From: Bisporella sp. PMI_857 | Taxonomy: Eukaryota; Ascomycota; Leotiomycetes; Helotiales; Helotiaceae | Reading direction: 5' to 3' | Length of the DNA stretch: 64,000 nucleotides | Assembly: GCA_021307315.1 (NCBI GenBank) | Contig: JAJSPD010000011.1 | Location: 186,001-250,000 of the forward strand | Part shown: piece after piece, positions 45,073 to 55,321 of the stretch | Layout of the letters: every line of letters starts with the position of its first letter | Position numbering within the stretch: position 1 is the stretch's first letter | Program-made: the position numbers and the translations under genes | The notes under the pieces: model-generated | Told to the model about the DNA's origin: nothing | What the model saw: only the letters and a program-made list of their open reading frames with translations | The model's database searches: none

Positions 45073-46163
45073 ATGACACGCTTCGACTCTTCCACAATTG
45101 GGCAGGATGTTGTCTCGGCATATCCAGAACAAGTTTCTGGCAAAACCTGTAAGTGTCCTCGCATTTAGTCAATTCGTTTTCTAAGAGAACGGAAACAAGA
45201 TGCCTCTTTACAATGTTCTCTAACGTATTACAGTTGTGATTACTGGTGCTAGCTTCGGCGGAATCGGTGCACATGTGGCAGTCTGCCTCGCAGCCGCAAA
45301 TCCTGCGAAGATACTGCTCCTTGGGCGCAGCGAAGATAAGGTCTCCCCGGTAGTCGAACAGATTCAGCAAATAAGCCCCTCAACAAAAGCACAATTCATC
45401 AAAGTTGACCTCGCATCATGCACATCCGTACGTGCAGCCGCAACAGAGGTTGAATCTGCTGTTACTGTGATTGATGTCCTTATCAATAATGCTGGCATTA
45501 TGGGCCCTAAGTTCTCTCTTACACCTGAGAATGTGGAGAGCCAATTCGGCGCAAATCACATTGGGCACTTTCTTCTTACTAATCTCCTGATTCCTAAGCT
45601 TGAAGCTGCTGGTACAGAAAGCCGGATTGTAAATGTATCTAGCCTGCTGTACCAGTTCAGCCCGGTGCGGTTCGACGATTACAATTTCTCCAACAGCGCA
45701 ACTTTCAATACCTGGGAAGCTTATGGACAATCTAAGACGGCGAACATCCTTTTTTCTGTTGCCTTAGCTAAAAAATTGGCCAGCAAAGGAATAAGAAGCT
45801 ATTCATTGCATCCAGGCAATATCCAAAGCACGAATCTGTCGTCTACCATAGACCCAGCCGAATGGCCAATTGTGGGAGCAATGTTTAAAGAAAAGAAAGT
45901 TGATATGCCGAAGGAAAAAACAGTCGAACAGGGAAGCGCAACTACGCTGGCTGCCGCATTGGAGCCCAAACTCGATAGTAAGTTTTGGTCTTAATACATA
46001 AGTGCTAGAAGATTGCGCTTATAAACGCTGGGCAGGTGTTTCTGGGGCATTTTTAGATGATTGCAATCCGGCAAAGACCTTGGACTATGCTTCTAGCCTG
46101 GAAAATGCAGAGAAGCTATGGGCTTTGAGCGAGAAGATTGTAAAAGAGAAATTCACCTACTGA
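45073..46163 (+). CDS. Short-chain dehydrogenase/reductase (WWOX/retinol-dehydrogenase-like)
   Basis: Exons 45073..45148, 45234..45977 and 46036..46163 give 315 aa. Splicing joins GKT to FVITGASFGGIGAHVAVCLA, the TGxxxGxG coenzyme loop at about residues 30-37. Downstream are VDLASCTSVRAAA (the Asp that follows beta-4), INNAGIMGP (NNAG), VSSLLYQFSPVRF with the catalytic Ser region, and the active-site YGQSK (YxxxK), then SLHPGNIQSTNL. The order is that of classical SDRs. The last intron (45978..46035) restores GAFLDDCNPAKTLDYASSLE, which is the typical C-terminal tail of fungal members of this subgroup. NAD(P)H-dependent oxidation or reduction of an alcohol/ketone; substrate unknown. Divergent to the MDR gene. 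Confidence 0.9.
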
Positions 46164-46673
46164 AAGAATCTCTCGGGTGAATGCTTCTAGCCTGGAAAGT
46201 GTCAAGCTATTCTGTGAAGTTGAAGTCGGGCTGGCCGAACCTAGAATGATAGCCTACAAGAGATAACTTCGAGAAGTCCCATCCTGTTTGCAATCCTCTT
46301 TGGAGTAGTTCAATTCACGTTGCCAACATGTACGCTTAAATCGTGGACATGAGAAGCGTTCTTTCCTTTCAGAATACCCGATCTTGTAGCCTAGCCCGGT
46401 CCCTCTCGAGCCATTCGATTACTGTGTGGAGTGAGTTATGTGATAATGTGTTATGCGCAAGGCACATAACTATGATTGTTACTAACAATCCCACGAGACC
46501 ACGCCGAATTGTAGATTTAAAGGCTAGAACAAAAACCTTCTAAAGTAAACGTAGGGGCTGCCACGAGACCACCGCGGATCCGGAGGAATCAAAACCCATG
46601 CAAATGTGCCCGCTCGCTTACACGACCGATAGTAGCCCAGCCTGAATCCACTACCGAGTTCAAGGTTTGTAAT
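46164..46673. other. Intergenic, no gene seen
   Basis: About 510 bases of spacer following the SDR; a duplicated TGCTTCTAGCCTGGAAA occurs in the SDR end (46088) and at 46181-46198, suggesting a small local duplication. Confidence 0.35.
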
Positions 46674-46855
46674 TGTTGGAATGCATGTACATAGTTTCAC
46701 GCGTTCCATATCGCGAGGATTGTGGGTCTCCTACTATCTATATAACTACCTGGCAATAGGCCGTAGCTTAGAAGAATCAACGAATATCATAACCACACCA
46801 GCAAGAGCGTAGTCACAGCTACTACGCCTTTTGCTACGTGGTAGGTATTCCGACA
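46674..46855 (-). repeat. LTR, family B, without matching duplications
   Basis: 182 bp, TGTTGGAATGCATGTAC start and GGTATTCCGACA end on the plus strand, with the family-B GCAAAAGGCGTAGTAGC block in reverse orientation. Flanking five bases differ (GTAAT and CTCAC), so it may come from inter-element recombination. Confidence 0.75.
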
Positions 46856-47501
46856 CTCACTGCTATGTATGTCACAGTAGCGTGTACCCCGCAATATGAC
46901 CCCGCAAAATGTGTCACTGGGGATATGGCCAATACGGGCCATCGATCAGAGCAACCGAGAGGCAACGGACAAAGCAAAGTCGGAGATATTACAGTACCAG
47001 ACATATAGAAGGCTCCCTCGTATCTGGCAGACTGAGGGCAAGTCACTGAATATGGGGCTTGACTGTTGGTCGCTATGGGCGACGATGGAGAAGCTTACCG
47101 CCTGCCTTTCTTAGCACAGCCCGGCAGAATCTAACCAGCCAGTATTGTAGCTACCCCTCTCTTCATAATTCAGTTGAGAGAGATGATAACAATTTTAGAT
47201 ATTTGGAAAATCAAGTAGCATATCAATATTTCAGAAAGAAAATTAGACCTCTCCTGAAATACTAACACCGCGGAAAACAAAACACCTTCCCAAGGTACCA
47301 ACCATCCAAAAAGTACTATTCAAAGGACTCGTAATCCCAGAATCACTGGTGAAGTTTTGCAGACCCCCTACGCCACTCGCCACAATATTGTCGCCTGCCA
47401 CTTAAGAGTACATTTGGAAGTCGTCGTGTTGTAGGATTGACACGGGATTTCGACAGGGAAATCCAGTGTCATACCAGACTTAAAATAACGTTTTAAATTA
47501 T
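46856..47501. other. Intergenic, repeat-derived
   Basis: Bases 47115-47135 (CCCGGCAGAATCTAACCAGCC) resemble 56287-56308 (CCCCGGACAGAATCTAACCAG), so this stretch is probably repeat relic. No gene supported. Confidence 0.35.
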
Positions 47502-47684
47502 TGTCGGATACCTATCACGTAGCAAAAGACGTAGCAGCCATTGGCTACGTTCTTGCTTGTGTGATTATGGTTCCTTGATTGATTGATGAGGTTCTACGCT
47601 ACGGAGTTGAGTAGGATATTCAGGTCTCACTGTTTCACGTGCTGGGGCCACGTGATTATAGTTACATACAATTAGCTACCAACA
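47502..47684 (+). mobile_element. Solo LTR, family B
   Basis: 183-bp element with TGTCGGATACCTATCACG start and AGCTACCAACA end, flanked by ATTAT duplications (47497-47501 and 47685-47689). Confidence 0.9.
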
Positions 47685-47764
47685 ATTATATTATAAATCA
47701 ACTGTAACTATCGGCATATTGTCCCTAGTGGAGACCCGATTGAACAAAGAGGCAAAAACACTGA

Positions 47765-49333
47765 TCAGGCCATTCTTTGCATCATCCCCTCCTGACGTAT
47801 TTGCCACAGTGACGCTGGATCAATGACTCTAGCCGGCAAGTGCAAATGGTGGATGGCATCGCCGTGGGAGTTGATAAAACCCTGTACTCGTTCGTTCTTG
47901 ATTCGTAAGTGGTAAGAATCAGAGGCAACCTTCTGCCAGGACTTAACTACATCATGACTGAGCTCAAAATCCCACGTACCTCGCCATGTAAGTGTAGCAT
48001 AGCTACTCGCCTTGATCCTCTGATAAATGACCGCACATGCTTCCCCATGTTTACTATTCCAGAACACCATACTTTCCAACTGCGGCATATTTAGCGCAGC
48101 TAAACTAGCATCATGTAATAAAGCAGAAATCTCCTTTTGGCGGGCTGTCTGGGCTAGAATTGATGATGTGAGTGTTAATGATTGTAGGTGATGCCAGGTA
48201 TAAGATGGCTGACAGGACTCGAAAAATTGCTGAGCATCGATCATGTATGAAATAGAAAGACGTTCAAGGCGAAGGCTTTTCGAGGCGAAGGCTCTAACTA
48301 GCATATGACCTGCGTTCGGGCTGGTATCTATGATGCGCAAGTATGGCGTATCCCTGCGTAGTGCCAACGCAAGCTGGTCATTGAATTCCTCAAAGATGGA
48401 TACTGTTTTCACGTGGCTCGGTAAAGCGTCCTGAATCACAGAGGCCAGCTCTATCGAAGTATTAGAAAGCAGTCAAACAGGCGGCCGATAGAGTAACATA
48501 CCTTTATCGCACAGGATCTTCCACGAGCGCCGCCAAACACGCCATGGCTCGTAGACTATAGTTTCTAGTTGAGGGAGTCTCTCCCATAAAAGCCGTAGTG
48601 CCACCGGAGAAATCTGACGTCGAAGCTGTCGACATATCGCAAATCCTGTAACTGCGTGAACCTCGGGGAGGTTTTTCGAGAGGCTCAAACAGATCGGGGA
48701 GAAGAGTCGCAATATAGCTGGCGCACGAGGAGCTTCGACCTGCTGACCGTTAACCCAGCCGTGATTAGGGTCGTGCCATTTAGTGGTAGCTTCCTGCGGC
48801 TGGACCAAATCTCCATTTTCATGTTCAAGTCCAAAATAATAATTTTTGAACCAGTGTTCCGAGTCGCTGAGTGAATAGGCGTTTAGCTCTAATATCAGAC
48901 AACCTGTTGGCTGCCAGGTGCTAAGAACAGAAAACAGCTTCAATATAGCATCTGCAACAATAGAGCTATGTCGTGACGAGCATGAAAATGACTCAGTCTG
49001 CTGGCAAGAGCGACTGGTATATCGTGGAAGCTCAATATTTAGGCAGATGTATTGAACAAGATCCCTTTGTCGGGTAACCATATTTTCGAGTTCCTCGAGG
49101 CATGATGCCTGTAATATTAGTCGGTGGAAGTTCTTTCGTTCGACAACGGCCCGCCACTCTTTGCAAACAGCCGCACAAAACGCCCAACCGGGATATTTTT
49201 GGCGAGAGATTTCCTCTACGATCATAAGACGAACCTCCACAGGTAACAAAACCCAGGAGCTACCAGTTCTTGTCTTTTTGGCGCTGCGAACCATTTGTCC
49301 ACAGAAGGTATTATCGCCATGTCTCTTCGACAT
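47765..49333 (-). CDS. F-box protein
   Basis: Two exons, 49333..48502 and 48450..47765, joined by a 51-nt intron, give 505 aa. The N-terminus has WVLLPVEVRLMIVEEI, then WAFCAAVCKEWRAVVE: the L-P-x-E-(V/I)-x-x-x-I...C-x-x-W shape of an F-box, at residues about 28-68. The remaining 430 residues are leucine-rich without a regular repeat, containing segments such as NFHRLILQASCLEELE, SWKILCDKGELASVIQDALP at the splice junction, and PNAGHMLVRAFASKSLRLERLSIS, as in large fungal F-box families. Predicted role: substrate adaptor of an SCF ubiquitin ligase in nucleus or cytosol; target unknown. The family-B solo LTR ends 80 bases after its stop. Confidence 0.8.
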
Positions 49334-49744
49334 GTTGAGGTAAAAGCTTGCTAACCGGTAATTGAGGAGGTAGAAAGGGAAAAAGGTTTTAAGTATGAAG
49401 TAAAGTAGTGACGCTTATACCCGACTATTAATTACCATTTTCGATTAAAAGGAGTGTGAGTCTTACCTAATTATTGCTCTTATTTAGTATACACTTACTA
49501 GATTCATAGTAAAACGTCGGCTCGCTTACGGTGGCGCCAACTCCCATTGCTTAATAAGTTTTATTAAGGGTTAAGAATCATACAAGAACAAGTCAACCAC
49601 CTACAACGAGCATACTAGCACTGCGCTGAGATTGCGGTGCTATGTGCCCCGTGGGTAACCGACTTGAGCAATTGCAAGTTATCAAACCAAGAAGTATCAA
49701 TCACTCAATCATCGAATCACCGTATCGACCTCAAATCCTCAACA
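49334..49744. other. Intergenic, no gene seen
   Basis: About 410 bases upstream of the F-box gene, before the gag-like remnant. Nothing specific was found. Confidence 0.3.
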
Positions 49745-50730
49745 ATATGCTTACCTCTAAAGAATCAATGGCCCTCGCGGAGGCCACAGAAAAAGCACAA
49801 AAACGTCAATATCGTCAAAGATGCGGACGGAGAGCTGGACCTGTGGATCAATTACAAGCTGCTGGAGTACAGGAATGGAGATCTCAACGATTACGATCTT
49901 TGGGAACAATATAGTGATGATTTCCATGAACTTTCAGAAAATACTTTCAAGCTTTACAACACGTCGACACTTCGTATGCTTCGCAACCACCTTCGTAGCT
50001 ACGGCGCGTACGCTCCCGTCAAAGCAGGCCATACACTGGCCTATAGCCTTCACCAGGTTGCCCAAGCCGAAGAACCGCTTTCTTGGGCTCCTGAGGCTAT
50101 CGAAGAGTACTTTACAAAGAATAAGCTGTTCTCGCTGACTTTGAACCAAAAGCGAAACACGAATCACGACTCTGCAGCTTATCCTTAGTCTCAAGCTCAA
50201 GCTTAAGCTCAACTTCAACCTTAAACTCAGTCTCAACCTCAACCTCAACCTCAACCTCAAACCCAAACCCAAACCCAAACTCAAACTCAAACTCAAACTC
50301 AGTCTCAAACTCAAACTCAGTCTCAACCTCAACCTCAACCTCAAACTCAAGCTCAGTCTCAACTTCAACAATATGCGCCAGCTTCGACATCTCACCAAGA
50401 TTCCGTTCGTATGCTATTGGAAGCTACACTGAACTCTTCTGTAGCACCGACCTCTTTTGCAGCGCCGGAGATGCTAACTCAATTTCCCGGGCTGTTTGCA
50501 GAGCGCACAGCAAAACTCCTCCGCAGCAGAACCGCTTATAACACCTGCAACCAAAAATACGACAAAGAACTAGCTACTTTGATCGAGCTGTACTCTGAAA
50601 CCGACAAATACGGTGCCGACGGAGATAGTTTAAAGTTCAAATTAGCTGTTTTCAACGACTTGTGCAATAGAGCCAGTTTGCCTCCTCATCAATATCACCT
50701 CGCATGTCCGACTATGCTTCGTGGACGTAA
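49745..50730 (+). pseudogene. Retrotransposon gag-like remnant with Gln-rich linker
   Basis: The frame DADGELDLWINYKLLEYRNG to NTFKLYNTSTLRMLRNHLRS resembles the N-terminal part of gag-like proteins of fungal LTR elements. It is followed by a TCAAAC/TCAACC tract (50190-50350) encoding alternating Gln-Thr/Gln-Pro, in which three stop codons occur (TAG 50187, TAA near 50202 and 50223). After it, SFAAPEMLTQFPGLFAERTA and FNDLCNRASLPPHQYHLACP continue in the same frame. No reverse transcriptase, RNase H or integrase domain follows. The family assignment is from memory of similar fungal elements and is moderate. Confidence 0.55.
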
Positions 50731-50830
50731 TCGCGTGTGTACAGGCTAGTTGCGCTGTGTTTACAGGCTGGTCGCAGTGTGTTCTATGGCTGGTCACGCT
50801 GTGTTTTACAGGCTTGGTGGTACGGGTTGT
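50731..50830 (+). repeat. Short degenerate tandem repeat
   Basis: About four copies of a 20-25 bp unit of the form GCTGTGTTTACAGGCTGGTC follow each other directly after the gag-like remnant. Confidence 0.6.
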
Positions 50831-51620
50831 GCTTAGTCAGAAACTTATTCCTACCCCACGAGGTAAGGTGTACCTGGACCCGGGAAGCTTCATATTACGC
50901 GATGTGTTTCCTCTGTACTTCGAATTCAATTCAACCGCTTTACCTGTATTGACCTGCAGCTCTACGAGCTACAATACACTCTCTGCTACGCTCTATTGAA
51001 TTCACGTGTACAGCGCAACAAACTGACAATGCCGAAACTGACTCTGTAATGCCTGTAAAGTCGATGTACTGGCATCCCTGTATTTACAGACTGATATCGT
51101 CTCCGCATCGAGGCGGTGCAGGAGTAGTGGTTGGCGTTATAACCAGTTATCTCCGCCGCGCTGGGCTTTGGATGTGTACTCTTATCGCAAAGAGAGACTC
51201 GGTTAGCATTATCGAATCTGCGTCGCCTTTACATTTATGGCAACGTGTGTATTGAATGGGATGTTGTTGGTGTAGGGCAACACTAGGCTTCGGGTTCCAG
51301 TTGGCCCAGGCTAGAAAATTCCTTGGCAAATTGCCAAGGAACGCTCAAGCTCATCTCTTTGTGCAACTTTTGAAGCCTGGGTGAACTTAAGCGAAAGACC
51401 AAATGTAGTTAGAATTATGCTTGGCATATTCTCAATATAGGCTTAGCGTGTAAAGGATTGTATATTGTATGCATATGCTCAGTAGATGCAGAGCATATCC
51501 TAGCATTTATTTTTACTACAGAAAGACTATTAGAATAAGCAGAACAGTTAGCATAAACTCAGTATATGGTCAGTAATGTTCTGTAACGACGCAAGGAGTC
51601 ACGGGCTAGAATAGAGGCAT
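50831..51620. other. Intergenic, no gene seen
   Basis: Repeat-rich looking spacer. Near 51466-51515 the sequence is rich in GCATATGCTCAG-like words also seen at 52005-52044. No gene was supported. Confidence 0.3.
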
Positions 51621-51625
51621 GTGGG

Positions 51626-51797
51626 TGTCACGGTACCGACCCTGGTCGGGCACGTGACATACTGCCGAGCCGCTAGGGCTCCCTCGTATATATATAGCTT
51701 GCTCTTCTCGAGCTCCTCTTCCTTCCTCAGCTATAGATTCTCGTATGATACCACCGTTGCCCTCTGTATCTGTAGATCCACAGCGCGTGTCGTGACA
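51626..51797 (+). mobile_element. Solo LTR, family D
   Basis: 172-bp element from TGTCACGGTACC to GTGTCGTGACA, with TCGTATATATATAGC as a TATA-like box, flanked by GTGGG duplications (51621-51625 and 51798-51802). Confidence 0.88.
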
Positions 51798-52012
51798 GTG
51801 GGAGTGCGTACAATAGGCTGAGTATGACTGCCTTATAGGTCTACTACGAAGGATACAAAAACATGAGGAACAACTGTAGAGAGTAGGAGCAGGCCTTTAT
51901 ATAGGCGACTCCGACTCTCCTCCGTATCGGCTCTGAAGCCCCTCATACCCTGATCGTCAGCCTCCTGATCCCGCGCCATGACATTCGCCTATGCTTCGGT
52001 TGTTACATGTTC

Positions 52013-52044
52013 AGTATATGTTCAGCATATGCTGAACATATACT
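52013..52044. repeat. 32-bp perfect palindrome
   Basis: The sequence reads the same on both strands with its centre in GCATATGC. It sits in a run of GTTCAGYATATG words. Confidence 0.9.
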
Positions 52045-52319
52045 TCATAAAAACTTCTACTTACACTAAGCTTATTTATTTATTTAATTACAAATTTACT
52101 TGCAGTAGTTTTAATAGTCGAATCAATTAAGCAAAGCAAAAGTACAAAGTTGTAACGCTTCATTTCAAAGTTCAAAAGTTATATTGTACGCGTCGCTATA
52201 AAAAACGCGAAGCACGTTTTCTCAGCGTGGCTTATTTTGTGCTTGGCACATGCCGGGGTGAGATTTTTAGCCTGGCCGAGCTTTCAAAGCTACGATTTCT
52301 GGGCCAAGATTTTCTAGCC

Positions 52320-52704
52320 TGTCGAATCAGGAACTATAGTTTGCCACTTACTCTCTGTCGGATCACTCTACCCGTGGCAACACCACGTAATTGCTACGCA
52401 GTTGCCTGTTGGGTTGAATGTGATCTGATTGTTGAAGGATGAATCAAGGGATGAGGATATGCCTCATCCCTAAGTCATGTGACTTCGTCACATGACCCAT
52501 CCTCCATTCAGTAACTAATCTATACTGGTAAATATTGATACAAACACTCTCCTTACGCGGCTCCTAAAGGGCTGAGTCGTCATCATTCGTAATAACTTAC
52601 GCACTCCTCTTGCATATAAGAGGAGCTTGCTTCCTGTATGTAGAAAACTTCGGAGATCAATCAATCGTTCATTTGCATTACTTTGTGAACTTCCTGAATC
52701 GAAA
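52320..52704 (+). mobile_element. Solo LTR, family E, carrying a nested LTR
   Basis: Same sequence as 5904..6091 (TGTCGAATCAGG ... TTCCTGAATCGA) but interrupted after TGCCACTTACTCTC by a second LTR (52356..52547). Duplications TAGCC are at 52315-52319 and 52705-52709. Confidence 0.85.
52356..52547 (+). mobile_element. Solo LTR, family C, nested in family E
   Basis: 192-bp element from TGTCGGATCACTC to TTGATACAAACA, flanked by CTCTC duplications (52351-52355 and 52548-52552); the uninterrupted family-E copy at 5904 shows the empty site. Internal hairpins occur: GGATGAGG...CCTCATCC and GTCATGTGAC-TTC-GTCACATGAC. Confidence 0.92.
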
Positions 52705-52709
52705 TAGCC

Positions 52710-53742
52710 TGGCCCAACTGTAACCCCACTAGGCTTTGAACCCAGCGTGATCTGGTGGCGTGAGGGACTCGATGGCTTGCTATATGGACGACAGTGGCCG
52801 TGCGAATTTTGAGGCTTCCTGTAGTGAATAGAGCGATTAGCCAGTATAGTATAACTGTCGAAAACAGGAAAGGTACATATCCGTGGCGTGAAATCATTGA
52901 TGGTCCGCCCCGAACCAGCTGAATTCGGAGTAGGTAGCTCTACTTGGCTCGCTACACGAGCTTATTGCTTCTTGCCCTTGACAACTACCCCGTAGCATGT
53001 CCTAATGCACATAGCCTCTATCACGATCCCAATACAGGCGCCAGTGATAGCTGTTTGTAAGGTATTAAATACGAAGATTCTAAACTAAAAAGAAAAGGTG
53101 TAACTACTGCTGGCACTGCCCTTATCTAACTATGGCCAGTTCTGGGACCGAGCTAGGCGAACCAATGAGCATTCGCGGTTGTGGCGCGACATGGTCAGTG
53201 CATCGTTCACGTGATATTTAGGATCGTGACAGCCTCTGCGATTAACTTTACTCTAGAATGCATTCTGGCGAATGATTTATCATACGAAAGAAGTTTGTAG
53301 GAATTATTCTACGAATCAAACGCAAGGCGCTTACTAAAACGTTAGGTGGTTCACAGCGCATAAGTAGCCAATAAGAAATCAAATTTTTTGGGCTGCATAT
53401 TTGATTGGTTCATTCACTGCCATCTCCCGTTGGAAACTTCCGATAAGCTGTGATGTTGCGAATCTTCATTGGCGCGAACCTCAATTTAGCCGTCTTAGTT
53501 CCAACACGACCAACAGCCGAACATAGCCGTATCCTCCTATAATACCAACTCAAAAGACTTGCAAGTCTCCCAATTTCTAGCCCTCTGACATCTTTTTAAC
53601 TTTCGAGTCTTCCCGCATACCTGTCGAAGGCCCCATATCGATCTTGGAACAATTCGTTTTCACTGTGAAGGCTGACTTAGGTGTGATTCGTAAGCATTTC
53701 GTTTCCGCTTTAGCTCTCCTAACATTACGTTTAGTTGAAAAT
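52710..53742. promoter_or_regulatory. Upstream region of the 2EXR-type gene
   Basis: About 1 kb. The frame preceding the ATG at 53743 is open from 53644 at a TTG only. No other gene or repeat with a partner was seen. Confidence 0.35.
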
Positions 53743-54540
53743 ATGGCAAACCGCATTCAACACAGCCCTCCAGTAGCGGACTTGTTCTATCAATTTTCGA
53801 AACTGACAATTGAGATCCGCCTTATGATATGGGAATACACATGGCCAGAACCAAGGTTGATTGAAGCTTCATTGTTTGATAACCCAGAAGCTCAAGCAGA
53901 GATGGAGGGTCAAGAGGAGGAAACAGAGGAGCCTTTTGAGATCGTAAATCTTCGTTTTGCTGGGAGCCTATCTACAATGCTTAAGGAAGATTTAGGATCC
54001 CGGATTGTAGAAGATGGCCCTGTGGAACATTGCCCTGCTCCAGTTGCACTGCAAATCTGCCAGCAATCTCGAATGCACACCTTAAGTCGATATCGTGTCA
54101 TGACATCGTTGGCAGGTCCGTTCTACTACCATCCACAACGTGATGTCATCTTTTTCAGTGTTGATGTTGCAGATGACTATCCTATGCATATTCCCTTCCT
54201 GGATCGTTATCACAAAACAGAGCTCAACACTCTTGAGACGGTTCTGGTGCTGGAGTCCGAGTGGCCAGACTCACCAAGGAAAAGAGGAACCGGACGAGGC
54301 GGCATGGATTACACACTAGATTGTATCTCTCATCTTGGCGGCTTGAAGACTGTCCAAATTTTTCGGGAAGGATCTGGGGTCGGTAGCAAAGGCTCGTCGG
54401 AGTCGGGTGACGAGGGAGAGGAAGAGGACCTTCAAGCTCTTGCCGACCATCTCAGACACAACTTCCAGGCTATTATTGAATACGAGAAGTGCACAGCTAC
54501 TAAGATCGAAGTGGTGGATTCCGATGGAAAACTCTATTGA
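53743..54540 (+). CDS. 2EXR-domain-like fungal protein
   Basis: Single-exon frame of 265 aa from MANRIQHSPPVADLFYQFSK. Residues 14-35 read LFYQFSKLTIEIRLMIWEYTWPEPR, the F-x-x-F-x-x-L-(P/T)-x-EIR-x-x-IW pattern that defines fungal 2EXR proteins, often listed as uncharacterised and sometimes confused with F-box starts. Following segments fit the family: ALQICQQSRMHTLSRYRV with the conserved C-x-x-SR, then PFYYHPQRDVIFFSV, where FYYxPxxDxIxF is typical. The C-terminus has an acidic Glu-rich tract (ESGDEGEEEDLQ). Function is unknown for the family. An in-frame upstream TTG is not used as start. Confidence 0.8.
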   Translation: MANRIQHSPPVADLFYQFSKLTIEIRLMIWEYTWPEPRLIEASLFDNPEAQAEMEGQEEETEEPFEIVNLRFAGSLSTMLKEDLGSRIVEDGPVEHCPAPVALQICQQSRMHTLSRYRVMTSLAGPFYYHPQRDVIFFSVDVADDYPMHIPFLDRYHKTELNTLETVLVLESEWPDSPRKRGTGRGGMDYTLDCISHLGGLKTVQIFREGSGVGSKGSSESGDEGEEEDLQALADHLRHNFQAIIEYEKCTATKIEVVDSDGKLY

Positions 54541-54950
54541 GATCATTCTGAGGTCGTCAACATCTTCGGGTAACATCTTCGGGAAAGGATAAGTCACCAC
54601 CCCTCCTTTCGCCCACCTCGCTTAGTACTGTTGAACAAGCTAGGTCTAAGGATCACACCTAGCCTATTGGGGAAGTTGTAGATATGATTGCACAAGATGC
54701 ATACGTACTTTTGCCTTCGATGATGAGTCTACTGACGTATGCGTTACGTCGTATGTGATGCTCACGTGTGAGTATCACACCTCTGTAAGTAGAGAGATTC
54801 TCTCCTGTAGTTCATGTTCTATAACCTTCAGCAATTGACTCGTTTTACCTCATACTCTCTGAAGGCCACGTGATTCTCTTCTTCCATTTCAATAAGTACA
54901 CCGCCACTCCCACCCCTAACTTTAGATATATATTACTTTATGGAACTTTG
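54541..54950. other. Intergenic, no gene seen
   Basis: About 410 bases downstream of the 2EXR-type gene; the GATGATGAGTCTACTGACG segment near 54719 might be transposase relic, but this cannot be supported. Confidence 0.3.
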
Positions 54951-54955
54951 ATATA

Positions 54956-55140
54956 TGTTGGAATGCATGTACATAGCTCACGCGATCCACTGGATCGCGG
55001 GAATTGTGGGTCTTCTATCACCTATATATCTACCTGGCAATAGGCCGTAGCTTAGGATGAATCAACGAATACCAGAACCACACAAGCAAGAGCGTAGTCA
55101 CAGCTACTGCGCCTTTTGCTACGTGGTAAGTATTCCAACA
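54956..55140 (-). mobile_element. Solo LTR, family B (reverse)
   Basis: 185-bp element, TGTTGGAATGCATGTAC start and GTAAGTATTCCAACA end, flanked by ATATA duplications (54951-54955 and 55141-55145). Most similar to the copy at 46674. Confidence 0.9.
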
Positions 55141-55180
55141 ATATATCTTCATCAAATTTTGCAAATCTCTCAATCCGATC

Positions 55181-55321
55181 ATGAAGCCTAAGCACACTGA
55201 AGGGGACGTGATTCATGCACTTGCAGCGATCGCAGATGGTTCTTCAGCTCGCGACGCAAGTTTAAACTGGGATATCTTGGCTGCCATTGTCTGGGCAACC
55301 TTATCCGAGCCAGATTTCTAG
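55181..55321 (+). pseudogene. Pogo/psq-type transposase HTH remnant
   Basis: The frame MKPKHTEGDVIHALAAIADG then SSARDASLNWDILAAIVWATL has the spacing of the N-terminal helix-turn-helix of fungal pogo/Fot-like transposases (T-E-x-D-(V/L)-x-x-A-(I/L)-x-x-I-x-x-G-x-S-x-R-x-A), and then stops. Sequence from 55500 to 55960 has coiled, Gln/Ala-rich fragments in mixed frames that could be the C-terminus of the same element. No DDE catalytic core was seen. Family assignment is by pattern only. Confidence 0.4.

Noticed and set aside
49934..50398. Leu/Arg-rich and Glu/Val-rich minus-strand frames
   Set aside because: Shadow of the TCAAAC/TCAACC tract of the gag-like remnant; pure low complexity.
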